Source: Bacillota bacterium
GTDB taxonomy: Bacteria > Bacillota > Bacilli > Alicyclobacillales > SLC66
Length of the DNA: 8,896 bases
NCBI GenBank assembly: GCA_021820825.1
Contig: JAKADD010000086.1
Coordinates: forward strand, 1-8,896
Reading direction: 5' to 3'
Shown: positions 1 through 8,896 of the stretch, in pieces
Layout of the letters: every line of letters starts with the position of its first letter
Position numbering within the stretch: position 1 is the first letter of the stretch
Translations under genes and position numbers: made by a program
The notes under the pieces: generated by a model
Told to the model about the DNA's origin: nothing
Seen by the model: the letters and a program-made list of their open reading frames with translations, nothing else
Database searches by the model: none

Positions 1-490
1 GCCCGGTGCGCAGCCCCTCATCCAGTGACAGGCGCAGCCGTACAACCTCCCGTGCGAGAATCCGTTCATCGTCTGCCGTGAACTGGGGCGACGTTGGCAG
101 ATGCCATCCGCGCGCGCCGACAATGGCCGCCTGCGGCAACAGAAGCGCATTGGTCTGGAGAACCTCGCAATCGGCGCCCGCCAACTCCAGCACTTTTTTC
201 CTTGTACTCCACCAGTAATCGTGATTCCCCTTGAGCAAAACTTTCCGGCCGGGGAGTTTCGCGATAAACTCCAGATCAGGCCGAACTTCCTCTTCGCGCA
301 TGGCCCAGGATATGTCGCCTGCGATGAGAACCGTATCCTGCGCTCCAACCACGCGCTTCCAGGAGGCGGTCAACCGATCCGTATGATCTGCCCAGGCATC
401 GCCAAAAACGGACATCGGCTTGCCCACGCCGAAGGAGAGATGAAGATCTGCGATCGCGAATATCCGAATAGGACTTGCCCCCTTTCCCAT
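1..490 (-). CDS. Metallophosphoesterase (calcineurin-like fold), partial, 3' end off the left edge
   Basis: The first 163 residues are visible, read on the minus strand from ATG at 490. Seen: the N-terminus IRIFAIADLHLSFG holds the D-x-H metal motif (D15, H17), followed by IAGDISWA (G58-D59) and KGNHDYWW (G88 to D91). These are the first three blocks of the calcineurin-like phosphoesterase fold, which binds two metal ions and hydrolyses phosphate esters. The SFG-(V)-x-KPM-x-x-FG stretch after the first motif matches the COG1768-type predicted phosphohydrolases of Firmicutes, usually cytoplasmic and of unknown substrate. No signal peptide is seen. The C-terminal histidine motifs lie outside the window. 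The start is doubtful: ATG 490 has no Shine-Dalgarno sequence, whereas an in-frame ATT at 469-467 has AAAGGGGG eight bases upstream and gives the family-like N-terminus (M)RIFAIADLHLS. The gene is divergent from the SprT-like gene. The family is confident; the substrate is unknown. Confidence 0.87.
   Translation of the reverse strand, partial: MGKGASPIRIFAIADLHLSFGVGKPMSVFGDAWADHTDRLTASWKRVVGAQDTVLIAGDISWAMREEEVRPDLEFIAKLPGRKVLLKGNHDYWWSTRKKVLELAGADCEVLQTNALLLPQAAIVGARGWHLPTSPQFTADDERILAREVVRLRLSLDEGLRTG
478..485 (-). promoter_or_regulatory. Shine-Dalgarno sequence that favours an ATT start for the metallophosphoesterase
   Basis: AAAGGGGG on the minus strand (485 to 478) sits eight bases before an in-frame ATT at 469-467. 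No such sequence precedes ATG 490, and the next in-frame ATG or GTG lies beyond the first catalytic motif. The spacing is ideal for initiation at ATT, a rare start codon best known from infC. This is inference from spacing and from the family's usual N-terminus. Confidence 0.45.
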
Positions 491-493
491 TCG

Positions 494-523
494 ATTGTAC
501 CATGAAAGGGAATGGTGGCTGAA
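494..523 (-). promoter_or_regulatory. Candidate extended -10 promoter for the metallophosphoesterase
   Basis: On the minus strand TGGTACAAT (502 to 494) is an extended -10 element: TG, one base, then TACAAT with 5 of 6 consensus matches. A weak -35, TTCAGC (523 to 518), lies 18 bases upstream. Transcription would start near 487, at or just inside the ATG at 490, which argues against that ATG being the start codon used. Confidence 0.5.
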
Positions 524-561
524 CGACCGTTCCATTTTTCCCATAAAGGGCGGAGACATGT

Positions 562-1050
562 ATGCGCAGTGGGGGATTGCCCAGATGCGATGAGGAATTG
601 CAACGTCTGGTCGAAATCGTCTCGACGCAAGACTTTGGCGAACCGTTCTTGCATCGCTGTCGATTCAACCCCCGCCTGCGGACGTCAGGCGGTCGTTATC
701 TACTTTCGTCTCACGATCTGGAGTTTAATCCGCATTACATGCAGACGGCGGGTTTTGCGGAATTTCTGGGAACTGTTCGTCACGAATTGTGCCATTACCA
801 CCTCCATCTTGCGGGGCGCGGCTATCGTCATCGGGATTGGGACTTCAAACGCCTGCTCGAACAGGTGAAAGGCGCCCGTTACGCGGATACAGGACATTTG
901 CGCAGGACGCTTCCGGATCGCTATGAGTATGTCTGTACTGCCTGTCAGCGAGTGTATCGCCGAAAGCGCCAACTGAATGTTCGCAGGTATGCATGCGGTG
1001 TGTGTCACGGGAAACTGAAACTCGCGACCACACTCATCATTTCCAGTTAA
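562..1050 (+). CDS. SprT-like zinc metalloprotease-fold protein
   Basis: A 162-residue protein of the SprT-like family; Bacillus YdcK is the usual Firmicute relative and has a similar length. Seen: the HExxH motif HELCHYHLH (H74, E75, H78), followed by GYRHRDWDF, whose H90 is the likely third zinc ligand. A C-terminal zinc ribbon has C125-x-x-C128 and C145-x-x-C148. The N-terminal block FRHR-like 'FLHRCRFNPRLRTSGGRYLLSS' region (about 29-50) is also typical of the family. SprT-like domains are related to eukaryotic SPRTN/Wss1 proteases that cut proteins crosslinked to DNA; the bacterial role is not settled. ATG 562 has GGAG six bases upstream (552-555). An in-frame TTG at 577 has GGGGG almost touching it and is less likely. 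It is the first gene of a rightward cluster with two small proteins and a helicase, which fits but does not prove a DNA-linked role. Confidence 0.93.
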   Translation: MRSGGLPRCDEELQRLVEIVSTQDFGEPFLHRCRFNPRLRTSGGRYLLSSHDLEFNPHYMQTAGFAEFLGTVRHELCHYHLHLAGRGYRHRDWDFKRLLEQVKGARYADTGHLRRTLPDRYEYVCTACQRVYRRKRQLNVRRYACGVCHGKLKLATTLIISS

Positions 1051-1066
1051 GGGGGGACATTGAGCA

Positions 1067-1327
1067 ATGCACAATTCGCCGTATGGAAAGGGCATACAAC
1101 CCATTCTGGAATTATTGCATGACTGCACCAGAGAACTGGCTGCCTCAAGTGACGTCGATCTGTCCGAACGCGTCATGCAACTGTTTCGTTCCGAAGATCT
1201 GGAAGGCATCGCTTTACTGATGCAGCAACAGAAACTGGAGCGGGAATTTGCCAGAGAACTGCAGCAACTGCTGTCAAAGTGGACACATCGCCTTGCTGTC
1301 GACGCGCCGTCAGACGTCGTGATCTAG
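1067..1327 (+). CDS. Small helical protein of unknown function (86 aa)
   Basis: I do not recognise a family. The 86-residue product is charged and probably almost wholly helical, with no membrane segment, signal peptide or cysteine pair. Residues about 46-70 (DLEGIALLMQQQKLEREFAR and onward) look like an amphipathic or coiled-coil helix rich in Gln, Leu and Glu. This part aligns with the C-terminal helix of the next small protein, suggesting the two are related. The start is ATG 1067, ten bases after a GGGGGG tract (1051-1056) that directly follows the SprT-like stop codon; the gene gap is 16 bases. An 11-base direct repeat, CCAGAGAACTG, occurs at 1128-1138 and 1251-1261 and encodes the similar peptides TREL and AREL. 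Its place between the protease and helicase genes suggests an accessory role for one of them, which is inference. Confidence 0.72.
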   Translation: MHNSPYGKGIQPILELLHDCTRELAASSDVDLSERVMQLFRSEDLEGIALLMQQQKLEREFARELQQLLSKWTHRLAVDAPSDVVI

Positions 1328-1347
1328 GGAAGGGTGCCGGCAAAGAT

Positions 1348-1640
1348 ATGAATGAGCGTACATTCGACGATCAACATACGCCACTCCCGTCGCCGCGCGA
1401 TTCAGACGGGAAACAACAGTCTGCTGATTCTTTCTTCGCCATGAGACAGGCGCGCATTGACCGCGTGGGCGCAGTGCACGCCATGTGGAATACGCGAGCC
1501 AAACACTTGGAAGAGACCGCATTCGGGCACTTCCAGGAGCAGAATCTGGGAAAGATTGCGGAACTGATGGATGAAAAGCGGAGAATTGAACAACGTTTGT
1601 CGCGGTTGCAACGGTTTCTGCACACGTATGAGGAGTTCCT

Positions 1641-1644
<4 letters not shown>
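1348..1644 (+). CDS. Small helical protein of unknown function (98 aa), coupled to the helicase
   Basis: A 98-residue product of no family I recognise. The first 30 or so residues are polar and probably disordered. The rest looks helical, ending in a charged heptad-like segment (KIAELMDEKRRIEQRLSRLQ, about 70-89). Its tail resembles that of the preceding 86-residue protein: F-x4-L-x2-IA-x-LM and later LQ-x-x-L occur in the same register in both. ATG 1348 is chosen because the upstream in-frame extension to 1279 lies inside the previous gene. The AGGGAAGGG tract at 1326-1334 is a rather distant (13 bases) Shine-Dalgarno sequence, so translation may depend on the upstream gene. The stop TGA (1642-1644) overlaps the helicase TTG start (1641-1643), and its last codons carry the helicase ribosome binding site. 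The two proteins are therefore probably translated in step. Confidence 0.75.
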
Positions 1645-4747
<3,103 letters not shown>

Positions 4748-4750
4748 AGC

Positions 4751-4755
4751 AGGGG
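4751..4755 (+). promoter_or_regulatory. Shine-Dalgarno sequence of ambiguous target before the PepV-like gene
   Basis: AGGGG at 4751-4755 directly abuts the in-frame TTG at 4756, too close for normal initiation. It is nine bases before an in-frame CTG at 4765, which is good spacing. The only in-frame ATG nearby (4783) has AAAGG with no usable spacer. The true start is therefore one of TTG 4756, CTG 4765 or ATG 4783. Confidence 0.4.
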
Positions 4756-6219
4756 TTGCAAAATCTGAACGTTTTCGAAAGGATGGTTGAGACGCAAGCG
4801 GTGAACCCTGACGATACGGAGCGCGCTGTGCTGAACCTGTTCGCAAAACAGCTCGCCCATACAGCAGAATTGCTGCGGGCGTCTCCGGCAGTCTCTCCTG
4901 AATCCGCCAGCGGGAGGCTGATTCTGCTGGCGGACGCGGCGAGGACACTTGGGCTTGCGACGTCCATGATCGGTCCTGGTCTGCTTTGTGTTCAGTCCAG
5001 TTCCGGTGCAGACGTGTTAACGGCGGTGCACCATCATGATGTGCTGACTGCGGTGCATGGCTGCGGCCCCAACCCCGCCGCTGCTGTCGATCAAGCGCTG
5101 TGCGGACCCCTGGCGACCTACCACGCGGCTCCCGCGCTGGCCCTGTTGTACGCTGTGAAAGCCGCAATGGCGCAGGTTGACGCAGAGACCTCCGCCGCGC
5201 TGCGGATCGTTTTTGGCGCAGACGCTGAAGCTGGCGGCCGCTGTTTTTCGGGGGCGGCTTGCAGGTCTCTCTTTGCCGAACCCTGCATCCTCGTCAATGG
5301 CGCTTTTTCTGACACGGGGAGCACTCTTCCGGGCTGGCTTGATGTGGAGATCAAAATTCCCGTCCGGGAAGCGGGCGATTCGCCGCGTTTGCAGACGCAG
5401 GCGGGCAGGAGCGTGCAACGATACGAATTGCACTGGGAAATGGCGGGCGTACGTTCCGACATTGTTCCGGATGTGGCCGTCGCCAGTCTGTATCCAGAAC
5501 CGCTCTGCGAAGGGGCGGTTCTGCGTGATATTGAGGCCGTGATCACTGCCCTGGATTTGCCCATTTCCGTGACGCCCTATCCGCAGCGCGACAGACTTGG
5601 CCTGCGCATGGTGGCCAGCGGCAGGAGTGGTCATGCGAGCGATCCCGGTCGCGCAGACAATGCTCTTTACCATCTGGCGCTGCTGTGTTCGCGGCTGCCA
5701 GTGTACGGACAGTACGCGTACCAATGGATCGCCAAAACATTTGACGCGCGCGGGAAGTACCGCACGGGTCACAGCGGAGGACCGGGCTGGAGTGTGGGTC
5801 AGTTGTCGAATGGCGGGGACTGCGTCGAACTGCGTTGCGCAGCGCGGCTGTCATGGGAAGTTGATCCATCCGCCATTCTGGACGATCTGCGCAGTCGTTT
5901 TTTGCGCGGAGGATCCGTACAGCCAAGGGTGCTCTTGCGGGGACGCAAAGAACGTGTGTCAAACCGCCTGCGCGGTCTTCTCGATGACGCGCTGGCCGCT
6001 GCCGTAAAAGCTGGCCAAGAGACTGGAACAGCAGGCGATCGCGGTTCTTTGTCGCGTTTTCCGGAACACGTTCGCGGAGTTTCTTTCGGACCGCTGCTGC
6101 CAGGACAGGAAGATCACGCGTATGAAGGGTGCGAATGCGTCCGCGAAGAGGATCTGTTTGCCATTACATGCAGGTATGCAAGGATGTTTGCAAACTGGCT
6201 TGAACAGGGTGCGCTCTGA
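4756..6219 (+). CDS. PepV-like M20-family dipeptidase homologue, probably catalytically inactive
   Basis: A 487-residue protein (from TTG 4756) with PepV/Xaa-His dipeptidase architecture, length close to PepV. Recognisable blocks: HHDVL (93-97) at the HxDVV metal motif, IVFGADAEAGG (151-161) at FGTDEESG, GVRSDIVPD (231-239) at the GG-x-R-x-N-x-VPD strand, the lid/dimer segment SGRSGHASDPGRADNA (288-303), and FGPLLPGQEDHAYEG (444-458) at the C-terminal FG-x-x-PG-x-ED-x-AH-Q motif. Known M20 residues appear changed: the bridging Asp region SDDKGP reads TYHAAP (121-126), the catalytic Glu is Ala157, and the C-terminal metal His is Tyr456. His93, Asp95, Glu158 and His293 remain. The GGGTYAR block is also degenerate. 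Thirteen cysteines are unusual. The frame is open throughout and codon use looks ordinary, so it appears to be a maintained pseudoenzyme, not a decayed gene. It follows ccpA by 8 bases. The start codon is uncertain. Confidence 0.88.
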   Translation: MQNLNVFERMVETQAVNPDDTERAVLNLFAKQLAHTAELLRASPAVSPESASGRLILLADAARTLGLATSMIGPGLLCVQSSSGADVLTAVHHHDVLTAVHGCGPNPAAAVDQALCGPLATYHAAPALALLYAVKAAMAQVDAETSAALRIVFGADAEAGGRCFSGAACRSLFAEPCILVNGAFSDTGSTLPGWLDVEIKIPVREAGDSPRLQTQAGRSVQRYELHWEMAGVRSDIVPDVAVASLYPEPLCEGAVLRDIEAVITALDLPISVTPYPQRDRLGLRMVASGRSGHASDPGRADNALYHLALLCSRLPVYGQYAYQWIAKTFDARGKYRTGHSGGPGWSVGQLSNGGDCVELRCAARLSWEVDPSAILDDLRSRFLRGGSVQPRVLLRGRKERVSNRLRGLLDDALAAAVKAGQETGTAGDRGSLSRFPEHVRGVSFGPLLPGQEDHAYEGCECVREEDLFAITCRYARMFANWLEQGAL

Positions 6220-6411
6220 GAGAAGTAGCGCAAGAACGACCCAGCGTGCTAAAAATCGGTATCAAAACCGTGTATTTACCACTAGCGTAATTGCCCGATT
6301 GTGAGTATCATTACAGGAAAGCTAAACTGTGCGTGACAACTGACTCATCGCTTTCAGTCGACGCGCAATGATTATGGGATGCAGCGCTCTCCTGGAAAGG
6401 ACGGGAACTCG
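6220..6411 (+). promoter_or_regulatory. Leader region of mecA, candidate promoter(s)
   Basis: This is the longest gene-free stretch of the window (192 bases) and is more AT-rich than its flanks. A weak vegetative-type promoter can be drawn: TTGTGA (6299-6304), 18 bases, TAAACT (6323-6328). An alternative -10 is TATCAT at 6306-6311, without a clear -35. An ECF-like pair, CAAAAC (6263-6268) and CGTA (6286-6289) separated by 17 bases, recalls the sigma-W type, but the match is imperfect. No strong terminator hairpin follows the PepV-like gene. Confidence 0.35.
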
Positions 6412-7008
6412 ATGAGGGTTGAGAAGATAGCAAGAAACAAGTTGCGCATCTCCATTAGTTACGAGGACCTTGAAGCGCGTGGCATTGACAAAGAAGAAAT
6501 GTGGCAGAATGGAAAAAAGGTCCAGGAACTGTTTTGGGACATGATGGAAGTGGCCTATACGGAAGTCGGTTTTGAGATCGTTGGCCCCATCGCTGTCGAA
6601 GCATTTACCATGCCCACAGAAGGAGTTGTGCTGATCGTCACACAAGTGCCCAGTTTACCCCCAGGCGGTCAAACAGAACCTGCGGAATCGGATGAGACAA
6701 CCTCTGATCCGTTTGGGACATTCGTGTTTGCTTTTTCTGATTTCGAAGATGTCGTGCGGGTGGCCTCTACGATTCTTGAAGTATGCCCCGTCGACTGTTC
6801 GTTATACCACTATAAGGGGCTTTACCATCTCTCATTTGACGACGAGACTGTTCCAGAAAATGATTACGACACCCTGTGGTCCATGCTGCATGAATACGGG
6901 GAACTGACAACGGTCACACAGGCGATGCTTGACGAGTATGGAAAACGCATAGCAGACGGCAACGCGCTGGAACTCATAGACCGCCATTTTCTGCGCGAGC
7001 GGCTGTAA
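6412..7008 (+). CDS. mecA: MecA-type adaptor protein for ClpC
   Basis: A 198-residue adaptor. In Bacilli, MecA brings substrates (ComK, ComS and others in B. subtilis) to the ClpCP protease and helps assemble the ClpC hexamer. Seen: the N-terminal substrate-binding domain, with MRVEKIARNKLRISISYEDL (1-20), EARGIDKEEMW and ELFWDMM (39-45). A short acidic Pro/Glu/Ser/Thr linker follows (about 80-100), then the ClpC-binding C-terminal domain, with FVFAFSDFEDVVRVA (104-118) and LDEYGKRIADGNALELIDRHF (173-193). The length is close to B. subtilis MecA (218) and YpbH (194); the linker is shorter than in MecA, so it could be called a MecA/YpbH homologue. ATG 6412 has GGAAAGGA upstream (AAAGGA 6396-6401, ten bases away) and matches the family N-terminus, so the in-frame ATG at 6379 is rejected. 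It probably heads a unit with the next two genes (23- and 24-base gaps). Confidence 0.94.
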   Translation: MRVEKIARNKLRISISYEDLEARGIDKEEMWQNGKKVQELFWDMMEVAYTEVGFEIVGPIAVEAFTMPTEGVVLIVTQVPSLPPGGQTEPAESDETTSDPFGTFVFAFSDFEDVVRVASTILEVCPVDCSLYHYKGLYHLSFDDETVPENDYDTLWSMLHEYGELTTVTQAMLDEYGKRIADGNALELIDRHFLRERL

Positions 7009-7031
7009 TTCCCGAAGAGAGGACGGTTGTC

Positions 7032-8153
7032 TTGGCGCATCCGCCACTGTTGCCGCCCAGACTGGAGCGGTTGGAGGCAGAATTGATTGCTCTTGCGCGC
7101 GAACTCCAGGAACTCGCTGAGCCTGGCTATGAAGAAACGCGCACAATCGCTGTATGGGAGCGCGTCGCCCGCGCCTATGGTCTGACGTTTGAAGTGCTTC
7201 TTGAAGGCACGACGCCCGTCATCACGCTCGGCGATTATGACCAGGCGGCAAAGAAAGTCATTGTAACAGCCGATCTTGACGCTGTTGGCGTGCAGAAATG
7301 CGGGAATCTGATCTGGCGGCATTTGTGTGGACATCACGCGCAGTCGGTGCATGCTCTCGGTTTAGCCATGCTGCTGGCCCGTGACTCTGACGCCCTCCCA
7401 AGCGGCGCAGCTCTGCGCATTATTGGCTGTCCCGCAGAAGAATGCCGACCCGCCTTTGACCCTCAGTGGCCGATTCCCTTTGTTCCAGGAAAACAGCAAC
7501 TATTAGCGGCAGGTGTTTTCGCGGACGCCACGGCCATACTCAGCACGCATCTCGCGGATGACGCGCCAGAACGGGTCGCGATTGTGGTGGACCACATTCG
7601 CGGTGGAATCTGGTTACGCATGACGCCAGCGCCGGAACTCCTGTCCAGGGAGTGGCCTGAATCGTTGCAACTGGAAAATATCGCCCAGAAGGCAGCCGCT
7701 GCGGCCGCGCTGATCCTGCGTTCCAGCTGTGCCCATCATACATATAAAAGAGGAAGCGCAGACATCGATTTGTGGCTGGAGACAGCGCCTGGCAGCCGCG
7801 TGTCGCAGGAGGACGCGCGCGCTTTGGAGCGGCAACTGGCGAAGATGTTTGGGATGCCTGTCGAGTTGGTTGTGCGGTACGGGCCGCTTGTGCAGGACGC
7901 GGATCTGTCCGGGCGCGCTCAGGCTGTTCTGGCTGACATGACATCCTCCATAACGGTTAAACAACTGACAGAACTGCCTGGGGCCACAGATCTTGGCGAT
8001 GTCAGTCAGCAGGCGCCAACGCTGCAACTGTTTGTGGGGGGAACGAGCGGCGTCACGCACGACAGTGAATTTCGGATTGTCGACGAATCGTTCGCGTATG
8101 TGTGGCCCATCAGTTACCTTGTCCGCATGCTGGAAGTCTTGGGGAATTCGTAA
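7032..8153 (+). CDS. M20D-family zinc amidohydrolase / aminoacylase-like peptidase
   Basis: A 373-residue cytoplasmic hydrolase of the M20D group (relatives of hippurate hydrolase, AbgB and indole-acetyl-amino-acid hydrolases). Such enzymes cut amide bonds with a two-metal centre; the substrate here cannot be told. Seen: TADLDA (79-84), HLCGHHAQS (97-105) with Cys99 and His101, CPAEEC (133-138) with the catalytic/metal Glu pair 136-137, STHLADD (171-177) with His173, GATDLGDVSQQAP (317-329), and GTSGVTHDSEF (337-347) with His343. This set covers the expected ligands, so the enzyme is probably active, unlike its PepV-like neighbour. The CGHHAQS form, with Gln instead of the second His of the common CGHDxH motif, fits a subfamily that carries CGHNAQ. 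TTG 7032 is preceded by AGAGGA about eight bases upstream. The gene sits 23 bases after mecA and 24 before ddl. Confidence 0.92.
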   Translation: MAHPPLLPPRLERLEAELIALARELQELAEPGYEETRTIAVWERVARAYGLTFEVLLEGTTPVITLGDYDQAAKKVIVTADLDAVGVQKCGNLIWRHLCGHHAQSVHALGLAMLLARDSDALPSGAALRIIGCPAEECRPAFDPQWPIPFVPGKQQLLAAGVFADATAILSTHLADDAPERVAIVVDHIRGGIWLRMTPAPELLSREWPESLQLENIAQKAAAAAALILRSSCAHHTYKRGSADIDLWLETAPGSRVSQEDARALERQLAKMFGMPVELVVRYGPLVQDADLSGRAQAVLADMTSSITVKQLTELPGATDLGDVSQQAPTLQLFVGGTSGVTHDSEFRIVDESFAYVWPISYLVRMLEVLGNS

Positions 8154-8177
8154 AACCTGGCGAGAGAAGGCGTTGGC

Positions 8178-8896
8178 ATGAAAGTGGCAGTCATTTACGG
8201 AGGCAGATCAGCCGAACGGGAAGTCTCGCTCATGTCCGGGTCACAGGTGATTGAGGCGCTGCTCGAATTCGGATACGAAGTGCAGGGTATTGACCTTACG
8301 GAGACATTTTTCGATGAACTGCGTTCGTTTCATCCAGACATCGTGTTCATCGGCCTGCACGGCCGACTTGGTGAAGACGGCACTGTACAGGGCGCCCTGG
8401 AAGTGCTTGGGTACCCATACGTTGGGTCGGGTGTTTTGGCCAGTGCGCTTGCCATTGATAAAATACGGACAAAGCGTTTCCTGGAGAACTGCGGTATCAC
8501 CGTCGCCCGCGATGTGGTCATCACGCGGGGCGAACAGGAACCTTCTGAACTGGATGCTTTTCAGCTTGGCAATGTGCTTGGTTGGCCCTACGTCGTCAAA
8601 CCGAACCGCGAGGGTTCCACGTTTGGTCTGACGTTGGCCCACAACCAGGCGGAAGGGCTGCTTGGACTGCAATCCGCATTACAGTATGATGAACAGGTGA
8701 TCGCCGAGCAGTACATCGCGGGCATGGAAGTAACGGTGGCCGTCACTGGCGACGCTTCTGATCCGCATGTTCTCGGCGTGATCGAAATTGTGCCAAAGGC
8801 GGAACTGTACGATTACGACTCCAAGTACAAAGCAGGCGGCAGTCAGCACATCATCCCGGCCCGACTCAATGATGAACTGCTCTTGCGAGTTCGGCA
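8178..8896 (+). CDS. ddl: D-alanine--D-alanine ligase, partial, 3' end off the right edge
   Basis: The first 239 residues (about two thirds) of Ddl, the ATP-grasp ligase that joins two D-alanines for the peptidoglycan stem peptide. Seen: N-terminal signature YGGRSAEREVSLMSG (7-21) with Glu15 that binds the first D-Ala, LHGRLGEDGTVQG (60-72), PYVGSGVLASALAIDK (80-95), the ATP-grasp segment VVKPNREGSTFG (139-150), a QYIAGMEVTVAV block (178-189) and the omega-loop YDYDSKY (211-217). The Tyr in that loop points to D-Ala-D-Ala rather than D-Ala-D-Lac specificity. ATG 8178 has AGAAGG seven bases upstream. The C-terminal Mg-binding residues are beyond the edge. Its placement in a unit with mecA and an M20D hydrolase is of unclear meaning. 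Confidence 0.97.
   Translation, partial: MKVAVIYGGRSAEREVSLMSGSQVIEALLEFGYEVQGIDLTETFFDELRSFHPDIVFIGLHGRLGEDGTVQGALEVLGYPYVGSGVLASALAIDKIRTKRFLENCGITVARDVVITRGEQEPSELDAFQLGNVLGWPYVVKPNREGSTFGLTLAHNQAEGLLGLQSALQYDEQVIAEQYIAGMEVTVAVTGDASDPHVLGVIEIVPKAELYDYDSKYKAGGSQHIIPARLNDELLLRVR

Noticed and set aside
519..547. Plus-strand promoter CTGAAC, 17 bases, CATAAA for the SprT-like gene
   Set aside because: The -35 match is only 3 of 6, and the predicted start would fall inside the ribosome binding site. The real promoter of this cluster was not identified.
6250..6275. Minus-strand hairpin CGGT...ACCG followed by ATTTTT as a terminator
   Set aside because: The stem is only four base pairs, and no minus-strand gene ends nearby.

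Overview
The window looks like chromosomal DNA of an endospore-former-type Firmicute (class Bacilli). It encodes a CcpA-type catabolite regulator and a MecA-type ClpC adaptor, both typical of Bacilli. The base composition is moderately GC-rich, the Shine-Dalgarno sequences are strong, and TTG starts are frequent. Together these recall the Alicyclobacillaceae and relatives, but the genus is an inference, not something read directly. I see no insertion sequence, tRNA, rRNA, CRISPR array or phage gene.

Layout. A metallophosphoesterase gene points left and runs off the left edge (1-490, minus). Everything else points right. A compact cluster starts at 562: a SprT-like zinc protease, two small proteins of unknown function (1067-1327 and 1348-1644) and a UvrD/PcrA-like superfamily 1 helicase (1641-3746). 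The second small gene overlaps the helicase by 4 bases (TTGA), and the helicase overlaps ccpA by 4 bases (ATGA). A good extended -10 promoter lies inside the helicase 3' end and probably lets ccpA (3743-4747) be expressed separately. After ccpA come a PepV-like M20 peptidase homologue whose catalytic residues look largely lost (4756-6219) and a 192-base leader. Then follow mecA (6412-7008), an M20D-type zinc amidohydrolase with apparently intact metal ligands (7032-8153) and the start of D-alanine--D-alanine ligase (8178 to the right edge).

How the genes may work together. The left cluster looks like a DNA-transaction module: a SprT-family protease and a helicase with a PcrA-like C-terminal domain, separated by two small helical proteins that resemble each other. 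The middle and right parts combine carbon regulation (CcpA), regulated proteolysis (MecA with ClpC), two M20-family proteins and cell-wall precursor synthesis (Ddl). These may share transcripts without sharing a pathway.

Most notable points: the likely inactive PepV-like protein, the related pair of small proteins coupled to the helicase, the promoter buried in the helicase gene, and a metallophosphoesterase whose promoter and Shine-Dalgarno sequence point to a rare ATT start rather than the upstream ATG.
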